Assembly: GCF_019880555.1 (NCBI RefSeq)
Contig: NZ_JAINVU010000003.1
Location: 488,001 to 552,000 of the forward strand
Length of the DNA stretch: 64,000 nucleotides
Direction of reading: 5' to 3'
Source: Hephaestia mangrovi
Lineage (GTDB): Bacteria > Pseudomonadota > Alphaproteobacteria > Sphingomonadales > Sphingomonadaceae
This document shows, one piece after another, positions 43,990-51,357 of the stretch. The notes beneath the pieces are model-generated. The model was not told the origin of the DNA. It saw only the letters and a program-made list of their open reading frames with translations, and searched no databases. Both the position numbers and the translations under genes were made by a program. Position 1 is the stretch's first letter; each line of letters starts with the position of its first letter.

Positions 43990-45570
43990 ATGACCGACGC
44001 ATCCGATCTACGCACCGCCGCTCTCGAGTCCAAGGCCTGGCCCTATGAGGAGGCGCGCAAGCTGCTCAAGCGCTATCCGCAAGGCAAGCCGGGCGGCGAG
44101 GCGGTGCTGTTCGAGACCGGCTATGGCCCCTCGGGGCTGCCGCATATCGGCACGTTCAACGAGGTGCTGCGCACGACGATGGTGCGCAATGCCTTCCATA
44201 CGCTCAGCGACCAGCCCACCCGGCTGATCGCGTTCAGCGACGACATGGACGGGCTGCGCAAGGTGCCGGACAATGTGCCGAACGCGGAAATGCTGCGCGA
44301 GCATATCGGCAAGCCGCTGACGCGCATCCCCGATCCGTTCGGCACGCATGACAGCTTCGCCGCGCACAACAATGCGATGCTGCGCGACTTCCTCGATCGC
44401 TTCGGGTTCGATTACGAGTTCGCCTCGTCGACCGACTATTACACCTCCGGGCGGTTCGACGATGCGCTGCGGGGCGTGCTCGGCCACTATCAGGCGATCA
44501 TGGACGTGATGCTGCCGACGCTGCGCGCCGAGCGGCGAGCGACCTATTCGCCGGTGCTGCCGATCAGCCCGAAGACCGGCGTGGTGCTGCAGGTGCCGGT
44601 CGAGGTGGTCGATGCCGCGGCCGGGACGATCGCGTTCACCGACGAAGACGGCGAGCGAATCGTGCAGTCGGCGCTCGGCGGGCTTTCCAAGCTGCAGTGG
44701 AAGGTCGACTGGGCGATGCGCTGGGTGGCGCTGGGGGTCGATTACGAAATGGCCGGCAAGGATCTGATCGATTCGGTGACGCAATCGTCGAAGATCTGCC
44801 GGGTGCTCGGCGGGCGGCCGCCCGAGGGGTTCAATTACGAGATGTTCCTCGACGAGAAGGGCGAGAAGATCTCCAAGTCGAAGGGCAACGGCCTCAGCCT
44901 CGAGCAATGGCTAACCTATGGGCCGGACGAGAGCCTGGCGTTCTACATCTATCGCGAGCCGAAGAAGGCCAAGGCGCTGCACATGGGGGTGATCCCGCGC
45001 GCGGTCGACGATTACTGGCAGTTCCGGGGCAATTATCCGGGGCAGGCGATCAAGGAGCAGCTGGGCAATCCGGTCCACCACATCCATGACGGCGATGTGC
45101 CGGGCGAGGCGTTGCCGGTGACGTTCGGGTTGCTGCTCAATCTCGTCGGCGTGATGGGCGGCGAGGCGACCAAGGAACAGGTGTGGGGCTATCTCGGCAA
45201 TTATGTCGAGGATGCCTCCGCCGAGACCTATCCCGAACTTGACCGACTGATCGGTTACGCGCTGGCGTACAACCGCGATTTCGTGGCGCCGACGTTGAAG
45301 CGCCGTGCGCCGGAGGGGGCGGAGATTGACGGCCTGCGCAAGCTGGATGCCGAGCTTGCCGCGTTGCCCGCCGGGGCCAGCGCGGAGGATATCCAGAACA
45401 TCGTTTACGAAATCGGCAAGGCGGGCGGATTCGAGTCCTTACGCGACTGGTTCAAAGCGCTGTACGAGACGTTGCTGGGTTCGTCGCAGGGGCCGCGGAT
45501 GGGCAGTTTCATCGCGCTCTACGGGATCGACAACACCCGGAAACTGATCGCCGAGGCGCTTGCCCGCTAG
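43990..45570 (+). CDS. lysS: Class I lysyl-tRNA synthetase
   Basis: 526 residues. Class I signature: PHIGTFNE (HIGH-like) and KISKSKGN (KMSKS-like), with [10 protein letters not shown] at the start. This is the archaeal-type LysRS, structurally unrelated to the class II enzyme and found in alphaproteobacteria including sphingomonads. It attaches lysine to tRNA-Lys. The ATG at 43990 is used; no clear ribosome site. The next gene begins 59 bp downstream. Confidence 0.95.
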   Translation: MTDASDLRTAALESKAWPYEEARKLLKRYPQGKPGGEAVLFETGYGPSGLPHIGTFNEVLRTTMVRNAFHTLSDQPTRLIAFSDDMDGLRKVPDNVPNAEMLREHIGKPLTRIPDPFGTHDSFAAHNNAMLRDFLDRFGFDYEFASSTDYYTSGRFDDALRGVLGHYQAIMDVMLPTLRAERRATYSPVLPISPKTGVVLQVPVEVVDAAAGTIAFTDEDGERIVQSALGGLSKLQWKVDWAMRWVALGVDYEMAGKDLIDSVTQSSKICRVLGGRPPEGFNYEMFLDEKGEKISKSKGNGLSLEQWLTYGPDESLAFYIYREPKKAKALHMGVIPRAVDDYWQFRGNYPGQAIKEQLGNPVHHIHDGDVPGEALPVTFGLLLNLVGVMGGEATKEQVWGYLGNYVEDASAETYPELDRLIGYALAYNRDFVAPTLKRRAPEGAEIDGLRKLDAELAALPAGASAEDIQNIVYEIGKAGGFESLRDWFKALYETLLGSSQGPRMGSFIALYGIDNTRKLIAEALAR

Positions 45571-45629
45571 CGCGAATCGATCGGAACATGTATAGAACAC
45601 AGGGCCACCGAGTCGGAAGGGAGGCCGCC

Positions 45630-46190
45630 ATGTTCCATCGTGCCGTCACAGCCTCGCACCGCCTGTTTTTTGCGCTGGTGCCGCCGATCGTGCTCGCGCG
45701 TCAGGTGGCCAATGCGGCGGCGTGGTTCGATGACGAGGGTGCGCCGGTCGCCGCCGATCGGCTGCACGTCACCATGTTCATCCTCGATGATCGATATGGT
45801 GTGCCGCCGTCGCTGGTCGCGGCGCTGCGCGGCGTCGGCAGCGCGATCGCCGCGGCGCCGATCCGGCTGGTGTTCGATCGCGCCGGCGGCGGCGAACGGT
45901 CGATCGCGCTACGCCCGAGCCGACGCATTGCGCCGCTCGACGCGCTGCATCGCGAGATCGGCAGATTGTGCGCCGCGGCCGGCATCGAGGCGCGAGCGAA
46001 CTACAGCTTCAGCCCGCACATGACCCTGGGCTATCGCGACGGCCGCCCGTTCAACACGCCGGTGACGCCGGTCGCCTGGACCGCGCGCGAGCTGGTGCTG
46101 GTCCACAGCCACCTCGGCCGGACCCGGCACGAACGGCTCGGTAGCTGGGCGCTCGCGGCCGCCGAACCGCAGCTCGACCTGTTCGGCTGA
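45630..46190 (+). CDS. thpR: 2'-5' RNA ligase family protein (RNA cyclic phosphodiesterase)
   Basis: 186 residues from ATG 45630 after gggagg; a longer frame from 45588 is less likely. The two HxT motifs of the 2H phosphoesterase family are LHVTMFIL and SPHMTLGY, spaced as expected. The N-terminal HRLFFALVPP is also typical. Family members open 2',3'-cyclic phosphates or ligate 2'-5' ends in RNA; cytosolic. Confidence 0.9.
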   Translation: MFHRAVTASHRLFFALVPPIVLARQVANAAAWFDDEGAPVAADRLHVTMFILDDRYGVPPSLVAALRGVGSAIAAAPIRLVFDRAGGGERSIALRPSRRIAPLDALHREIGRLCAAAGIEARANYSFSPHMTLGYRDGRPFNTPVTPVAWTARELVLVHSHLGRTRHERLGSWALAAAEPQLDLFG

Positions 46191-46210
46191 TCTCTTGCGC
46201 GAAAACCGCT

Positions 46211-47740
46211 CTAATCGCTCGCGCTCGGCGCTTGCCAGCGCAGCGTCACCGTGCCCCCGGCGCCGCCCCGCGTGCCCTGGCGGACGACGGTGACGCCGGC
46301 CTTGGTCAGCGCGTCGGCGACCTGATCGGCATGGTCCTTGGGCCCGGCGACGGCGATCGGCAGGTTGAGCCGCTCGGCGCCCCAGATCGCGGTGGCGATC
46401 GCCGCCTGCCCCGCCGCGTCGGGGATCTCGCCACCGGCCTTTTCATCGGGATTGGCCCTGAACGTCACGTCGTCGAGCGCCGCTGCGGGCGGCACCAGCG
46501 TGATGCGCCAGTCGATCGCGGTCTGCGCCACGCGCGCTTCGAGCGTGCGATAGGCGGCGAGGTCCGCACCCGACAGCGGCTTGGCGGTGACCACGGCGCG
46601 ATGCGCCTCGCGATCGACCAGTACCGCCGATTGATCGGTGCCGGCGACCACCGCCAGCTCGGTGGCAAGCTGCGTCACGGCATGATCGGCGGCGGCCTTC
46701 TTCTGCGCATTGGCCTGCGCCTGGGCGAGCTGTGCCGCCTCGGCATCGGCGGCGCCGGTGCCGACGCGATATTGCTCGATCGCGACCGAAACCGGCTCGC
46801 CGAGCAGCTTGCCGAGCATCATCGCGCTGTCCTTCTCGGCATCGGCGACAAGATGCGGGGTCAGCACGGTCGCCGAGACCTTGACCGGGCGCACCTTGTA
46901 ATCGACGTCGATCTGGCTGATCCGAGCATTGTCGCCGAACTGGCTGGCGACGACGTCGCGCGCGTCGCGGCTCGCGGTGGTCTGCCAGGCGATGTTGCGC
47001 AGCGTGAAGCCCAGCGGAATCGCCAGCGCGATGAACACGATGGCGATCGCCACGCTCTGCAGCAAGGTCTGCTGCGGCGACAGGCGATGCGCAAAGCCGT
47101 AGAGCCGCGCCATCACCGCCGCGGTCAGCGCGATGGTCATCAGGTTGGTGAAAAAGAGGAGCAGCGCGCCCGAGAACACCGTCCAGTTGAGCGTCGCCAG
47201 CCCGAAGCCGACGACGGCCAGCGGCGGCATCAAGGCGGTGGCGATGGCGACGCCGACGATCGTGCCCTCGCGCCCGCGGATCATCGCATAGGCACCCGCC
47301 AACGCCGAGAACAAGGCGATCATCAGATCGAACAGATTGGGCTGCGTCCGCGCCGCGATCTCGCTCGTCACATTCTGCAAGGGCGACAGCATGACGACCA
47401 GGGCGCAGAACAGGATCGCGACCATCGTGCCGCCGCCCAGCGCGACGCCCGAACGCCGGATCTCCGCCGAATCGAACGTCGCGATGCCGAAGCCCAGGCC
47501 GATGATCGGCCCCATCAGCGGCGAGATCAGCATCGCGCCGATCACCACCGCCGGCGACGACAGCAGCAGGCCGAGCACCGCGATTCCCGCCGACACCAGA
47601 GTCATGAACAGATAGCGCGGGCTCCAGCCCGATTCCTCGTGGACCTTCTCCACCACGCGGACATGCTCGACCGAGGCAACGACATGATCGCGCCACCATT
47701 GGATAATCGGGTTATGCGACGGGCGGATCAGCGTGGCCAT
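46211..47740 (-). CDS. DUF389 membrane protein
   Basis: 509 residues. N-terminal cytosolic segment, then six or so membrane helices with the DUF389 blocks AVVIGAMLISPLMGPIIGLG and GREGTIVGVAIATALMPPLAVVGFGLA. From about residue 270 comes a long soluble part of 240 residues, including a Gln/Ala-rich coiled stretch (AEAAQLAQAQANAQKKAAAD) and a C-terminal OmpA/BON-like fold (GAERLNLPIAVAG...). The core is a family of unknown function, often linked to salt or metal stress. Divergent from nhaA, 70 bp apart. Confidence 0.88.
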   Translation of the reverse strand: MATLIRPSHNPIIQWWRDHVVASVEHVRVVEKVHEESGWSPRYLFMTLVSAGIAVLGLLLSSPAVVIGAMLISPLMGPIIGLGFGIATFDSAEIRRSGVALGGGTMVAILFCALVVMLSPLQNVTSEIAARTQPNLFDLMIALFSALAGAYAMIRGREGTIVGVAIATALMPPLAVVGFGLATLNWTVFSGALLLFFTNLMTIALTAAVMARLYGFAHRLSPQQTLLQSVAIAIVFIALAIPLGFTLRNIAWQTTASRDARDVVASQFGDNARISQIDVDYKVRPVKVSATVLTPHLVADAEKDSAMMLGKLLGEPVSVAIEQYRVGTGAADAEAAQLAQAQANAQKKAAADHAVTQLATELAVVAGTDQSAVLVDREAHRAVVTAKPLSGADLAAYRTLEARVAQTAIDWRITLVPPAAALDDVTFRANPDEKAGGEIPDAAGQAAIATAIWGAERLNLPIAVAGPKDHADQVADALTKAGVTVVRQGTRGGAGGTVTLRWQAPSASD

Positions 47741-47810
47741 CCGGCGCTCTTTAGGGGGTTTGCGTGGCGCGCGCCACTCGATAGGCACTGGTGACGAAAG
47801 GGGATTTCGG

Positions 47811-49004
47811 ATGGCCGAAGCAAGGCGTGCCGTGATCAGTCCGCTGCGCGACTTCCTGGCGAGCGAGGCGGCGGGCGGAATCGTGCTGATCGTCGCGGCG
47901 GCAGCGGCGATGCTGGCGGCCAACCTGCCGGCGACCGTGCATTTCTATCACGGCCTGCTCCACCTCGAGACGGGGCCGGTGCTCGCCAAACCGCTCGGCC
48001 CGATGAGCCTGCACCTGTGGATCAACGACGGGCTGATGGCGGCCTTCTTCCTGCTCGTCGGGCTGGAGATCAAGCGCGAGCTGCTCGACGGGCGGCTGTC
48101 GAGCTGGGAACGGCGGCGGCTGCCGGCGATCGCCGCGGCGGCGGGGATGGCGATGCCGGCGATCGTCTATCTCGCGATCACGCGCAGCGAGCCGGGGCTC
48201 GGCGAAGGCTGGGCGATTCCCGCGGCGACCGACATCGCCTTCGCGATCGGCGTGCTGGCGCTGCTCGGCAGTCGCGCGCCGCCCGCGCTCAAGCTGTTCC
48301 TGACGACGGTGGCGATCGTCGACGACATGGGCGCGGTGGCGATCATCGCCTTGTTCTATACCGCCAAAATCAACCTGCTTGCGCTCGCGGCAGCGGTGGC
48401 GGTGTTCGCTGCGATGCTGATCGCCGGGCGGATGGGGGTGCGGCGCAACGCCTTCTATCTGATCGGCTTCGTCGCCTTGTGGTATTGCGTCCTGCTGTCC
48501 GGCGTCCATGCGACGATCGCCGGCGTGGTCGCGGCGATGGCGGTGCCGATCCGGTCGAGCGCGCCGGGCAAGCACGATTCGCCGCTGCACCGGCTCGAGC
48601 ACAGCCTGCATCCCTGGGTCGCCTTCGCGATCGTGCCGCTGTTCGGCTTCGCCAATGCCGGTGTGTCGCTGGGCGGCGCCGGGCTGGCGCAACTGCTTGC
48701 GCCATTGCCGCTCGGCGTCGCGGCGGGGCTGTTCGTCGGCAAGCAGATCGGCATTTTCGGCAGCATCTGGGCCGCAGTGAAACTGGGCATCGCCAAGCGG
48801 CCGGGCGGCGCGAGCTGGCGGGAAATCTACGGGCTGGCGATGCTGTGCGGGATCGGCTTCACCATGAGCCTGTTCATCGGCGATCTCGCTTTCGCCGATC
48901 CGGCGGCGGTCGATGCGGTGAAGCTCGGGGTGCTGCTCGGCTCGATCCTCTCGGCGCTGGGCGGGTTCCTCATCCTGCGCTTCACCAGCCGGGAGCAGGC
49001 GTGA
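47811..49004 (+). CDS. nhaA: Na+/H+ antiporter NhaA
   Basis: 397 residues; ATG 47811. The ion-binding Asp pair lies in TVAIVDDMGAVAI, and LHLWINDGLMAAFFLLVGLEIKREL and PAATDIAFAIGVLALLG are diagnostic. 12 membrane helices. Exchanges two external protons for one internal Na+, used in alkaline and salt tolerance. The TGA stop overlaps the next gene's ATG (tgatg). An overlapping frame from 48017 is only a shadow. Confidence 0.97.
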   Translation: MAEARRAVISPLRDFLASEAAGGIVLIVAAAAAMLAANLPATVHFYHGLLHLETGPVLAKPLGPMSLHLWINDGLMAAFFLLVGLEIKRELLDGRLSSWERRRLPAIAAAAGMAMPAIVYLAITRSEPGLGEGWAIPAATDIAFAIGVLALLGSRAPPALKLFLTTVAIVDDMGAVAIIALFYTAKINLLALAAAVAVFAAMLIAGRMGVRRNAFYLIGFVALWYCVLLSGVHATIAGVVAAMAVPIRSSAPGKHDSPLHRLEHSLHPWVAFAIVPLFGFANAGVSLGGAGLAQLLAPLPLGVAAGLFVGKQIGIFGSIWAAVKLGIAKRPGGASWREIYGLAMLCGIGFTMSLFIGDLAFADPAAVDAVKLGVLLGSILSALGGFLILRFTSREQA

Positions 49005-50008
49005 TGCGGGGCTTCTTCGATCCGCGCCAACTGGCACATGCCCCGGCCAAGGAACTGCACAATGGCGGTTTCGTCGATTATGCCGAAAAGCCGTTGCGCG
49101 CCGAGATCGTCTCCGCTGCGCTTGGCTCGCTCGATCGCCCGGCGGATCATGGCGAGGCGCCGATCCTCGCCGTTCACGATGCCGGCTATGTCGATTTCCT
49201 CAAGACCGCGCCCGAGCGCTGGGCGGCGGCGGGGCGGCCGGGCGACGTGATGGGCTATATCTGGCCGATCGTCAGGCGGCGGCCGTTGAGGCTCGACCGG
49301 ATCGATGCGCTGGCCGGACAATATAGCCTCGACGCGTCGACCCCGCTCACCGCCGACACCTGGGGCGCGGCCTATTGGAGCGCGCAGAGCGTGCTTTCCG
49401 CGCTCGACGCGATCAACGACGGAGAACGCGCCGCCTTCGCCTTGTGCCGCCCGCCCGGCCATCACGCGGGCCGCGACTATCTGGGCGGCTATTGCCATCT
49501 CAACACCGCCGCGATCGCCGCGCAGGCGGCGATCGACGGCGGTATGAAGCGCGTCGCGATCCTCGATATCGACTATCACCACGGCAACGGCACGCAGGAC
49601 ATTTTCTGGACCCGTGGCGATGTGTTCTACGCCTCAATCCACGCCGATCCGGCGACAGACTATCCGTTCTACTGGGGCCATGCCGACGAAGTGGGCGAAG
49701 GCGCCGGCGCGGGAACCACGCTCAACCTGCCGCTGCCGCAAGGCACCGGGCTCGATACGTTCCGCGCGGCGCAGAGCAAGGCGCTTGCGGCGATTGCAGC
49801 CTTCGCGCCCGATCTCGCGATCGTCAGCTTCGGCGCGGACACCTATGTCGACGATCCGATTTCGGGTTTTGCGATCCGTACCGAGGATTACACCGGACTC
49901 GCGCGCGACATCGCCGGCTGCGGTTGGCCGGTGCTGATCGCGATGGAAGGCGGATATGCGGTCGACGCGCTCGGCGCCAATGTCGCGAGCTTCCTTGCCG
50001 GATTCTGA
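49004..50008 (+). CDS. Histone-deacetylase-fold amidohydrolase
   Basis: 334 residues from ATG 49004. Catalytic His pair and neighbours in CRPPGHHAGRDYLGGYCHLN, metal ligands in DIDYHHGNGTQDIF and SFGADTYVDDP, and the C-terminal EGGYAVDALG with the active-site Tyr. This arrangement is that of acetylpolyamine amidohydrolases and class II HDAC-like enzymes, which remove acetyl groups from polyamines or lysines. Stop-start overlap with nhaA suggests coexpression; any functional tie is speculation. Confidence 0.92.
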   Translation: MRGFFDPRQLAHAPAKELHNGGFVDYAEKPLRAEIVSAALGSLDRPADHGEAPILAVHDAGYVDFLKTAPERWAAAGRPGDVMGYIWPIVRRRPLRLDRIDALAGQYSLDASTPLTADTWGAAYWSAQSVLSALDAINDGERAAFALCRPPGHHAGRDYLGGYCHLNTAAIAAQAAIDGGMKRVAILDIDYHHGNGTQDIFWTRGDVFYASIHADPATDYPFYWGHADEVGEGAGAGTTLNLPLPQGTGLDTFRAAQSKALAAIAAFAPDLAIVSFGADTYVDDPISGFAIRTEDYTGLARDIAGCGWPVLIAMEGGYAVDALGANVASFLAGF

Positions 50009-50015
50009 AGCCGGC

Positions 50016-50260
50016 TTCTCCACCTTTTCGCCGCTCTATTGGTGCAGCCGCTGCCGCCTGAGTTCGCGCGCGATTTTCACTTGTCGGCAGCGGCGGCGAG
50101 CCTGACGGCAAGCCTCGCGACTGGACCGCTGGCGGTGGCAATGGCGTATGTCGCGCAGGAGGCCGATGGCGGTTCGTCGGCGCCGCGACGGGACTCCATA
50201 TCAACGGCAGCGCGATCGGTGGGATGACGGGATGGCTCTACGTCGGCCCGGTTGATCTGC
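50016..50260 (+). pseudogene. Remnant of an MFS transporter (YnfM-like)
   Basis: Two pieces of one MFS sequence survive in different frames. Around 50039-50158 frame 2 reads VQPLPPEFARDFHLSAAAAS, then TASLATGPLAVAMAYVAQEA. From 50170 frame 1 reads RFVGAATGLHINGSAIGG and on to LYVGPVDL. The first matches helix 1 and the second helices 4-5 of YnfM-type transporters, so roughly 100 residues between are deleted and there is at least one frameshift. An earlier frameshift near 50040 is likely, since STFSPLY lies in the third frame. It ends 3 bp before the rbfA stop. Confidence 0.7.
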
Positions 50261-50262
50261 CC

Positions 50263-50673
50263 CTAGTCGGCGTCGCGATCCTCGCCGTCGAGGTCGCGTG
50301 CAATTTCCGGCGAGCGCAGCAGCGCGTCGATATGGCCGCCCTCGTCGAAGCTCTCGTCGGCGAGGAACTTGAGGCGCGCGGCATATTTCATCTTCACGCG
50401 ATGCGCGACCTCGCGCTGCAGATAGGCGGTGTTGGTGCGCAGCGCCTTGAGCACCGCTTCCTCGTCCTTGCCGAGCAGCGGCTTCACGAACACCGTCGCA
50501 TGCCGGAGATCGGGCGACATCCGCACTTCGGTGACGCTGACCATATGCCTCGCCAGCGTCTCGTCATGCACGTCGCCGCGCTGCAGGATGTCCGCCAGGA
50601 TATGCCGCACCTGCTCGCCGACCCGCAGCGTGCGGACTGATTGGGTCTCGGATGATTCTGCAGGGCGGCTCAC
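50263..50673 (-). CDS. rbfA: 30S ribosome-binding factor A
   Basis: 136 residues, GTG at 50673. Motifs [38 protein letters not shown] and [19 protein letters not shown] define RbfA, a KH-fold factor that binds immature 16S rRNA and helps 30S maturation, especially in the cold. The GTG overlaps the TGA of the antitoxin gene (GTGA), so its translation may depend on the antitoxin being translated. truB, a common next gene, is absent; a decayed transporter follows instead. Confidence 0.95.
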   Translation of the reverse strand: MSRPAESSETQSVRTLRVGEQVRHILADILQRGDVHDETLARHMVSVTEVRMSPDLRHATVFVKPLLGKDEEAVLKALRTNTAYLQREVAHRVKMKYAARLKFLADESFDEGGHIDALLRSPEIARDLDGEDRDAD

Positions 50674-51050
50674 GGTCGATCCTCGGGCAAAATATCTTCG
50701 AGTGGTACGTCCAGCGCCTCACTTAGAGCGCGCCATACTTGCATTTTAGCTCCCCTGGAGCCTCTCTCCAGATTCGAAACGCTCATATTCGTCACGCCGA
50801 TTCTGGACGCCAGTTCGCCTTGCGTCAGACCTCGATACTGCCGCCAGACCTTAACCGGGCTCTCACCTGCCAAAAGCCTGTCCATGACAGACACCGGAAT
50901 ATATTCCTCCCCTGCCAAACGACGACGCTCCGCTTCGACCGCGGCGTCACGATCCCCGCGGTCCTCGACGGCATCAAGCAACTGGCGATATTCGTCTTCC
51001 GGAAGAACTGCCATGCGATTGCCGGCGACTTCGATGATCTGAACGGTCAT
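50670..51050 (-). CDS. XRE-type antitoxin (HTH) of a RelE pair
   Basis: 126 residues from ATG 51050. The N-terminal part ([20 protein letters not shown]) is a Phd-like dimerisation piece; then comes a connector ([20 protein letters not shown]) and a C-terminal Cro/C1 helix-turn-helix ([30 protein letters not shown]). This two-part layout is the partner type of RelE/ParE toxins. It should bind and inhibit the toxin and repress the module. It starts 4 bp after the toxin stop, and its own stop overlaps rbfA. Confidence 0.88.
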   Translation of the reverse strand: MTVQIIEVAGNRMAVLPEDEYRQLLDAVEDRGDRDAAVEAERRRLAGEEYIPVSVMDRLLAGESPVKVWRQYRGLTQGELASRIGVTNMSVSNLERGSRGAKMQVWRALSEALDVPLEDILPEDRP

Positions 51051-51054
51051 GGTT

Positions 51055-51297
51055 TCACCTGTAAGCCGATCCTCGCGGGGCGATGTCGTCGATCCAAAGC
51101 GTGTCGGCATCGATCCGAAAGATGATCCTCCAATCCTGCACACGCAGCCGATATTCTGGACGCCCTTTCAGCTTTTTGACATTGGCGCTCAAGGCCAGTG
51201 GCTCGTCAGCGAGCTGCCCGATCTTTTCGCGGACCAGATCACGCTTGTCGCAACGCAGCAATGACCGCGCCGCCGTTCGGGAGAAGCGGATGTCCAC
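51055..51297 (-). CDS. RelE/ParE family toxin
   Basis: 80 residues from GTG 51297. RelE superfamily features: FSRTAARSLLRCDKRDLVREKI at the start, KLKGRPEYRLRVQDWRIIFRID and the C-terminal IAPRGSAYR. RelE toxins cleave mRNA in the ribosomal A site; ParE types poison gyrase. Which applies here cannot be seen. The toxin-first order with a downstream HTH antitoxin is common for this subgroup. The promoter-like site upstream would start transcription near the GTG itself, so the message may be leaderless. Confidence 0.85.
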   Translation of the reverse strand: MDIRFSRTAARSLLRCDKRDLVREKIGQLADEPLALSANVKKLKGRPEYRLRVQDWRIIFRIDADTLWIDDIAPRGSAYR

Positions 51298-51303
51298 CGC
51301 GAT

Positions 51304-51351
51304 GGTATAATCGATGCGTTTACCAGATACAAGTGACCGGTAAACGCATCG
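51304..51351 (-). promoter_or_regulatory. Promoter and 13-bp inverted repeat upstream of relE
   Basis: Perfect arms cgatgcgtttacc (51312-51324) and ggtaaacgcatcg (51339-51351) flank a 14-bp loop, directly after the infB stop. Reading toward relE, TTGTAT (51332-51327) and TATACC (51309-51304) are 17 bp apart. The -35 lies in the loop and the -10 just beyond one arm, a good site for autorepression by the HTH antitoxin. As RNA it is also a strong hairpin, but no U-tract follows. Confidence 0.6.
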
Positions 51352-51357
51352 TTTGCT

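Noticed and set aside
48017-49003. Upstream part of the HDAC frame as one large protein
   Set aside because: This part is a shadow of nhaA; the hydrolase begins at the ATG at 49004.
50039-50227. Short open frame taken as a gene
   Set aside because: Its first half matches an MFS helix but the frame then leaves the homology; better explained as part of a pseudogene.
51312-51351. Inverted repeat after infB as an intrinsic terminator
   Set aside because: The loop is 14 bases and no T-run follows on the minus strand; operator/promoter use fits better.
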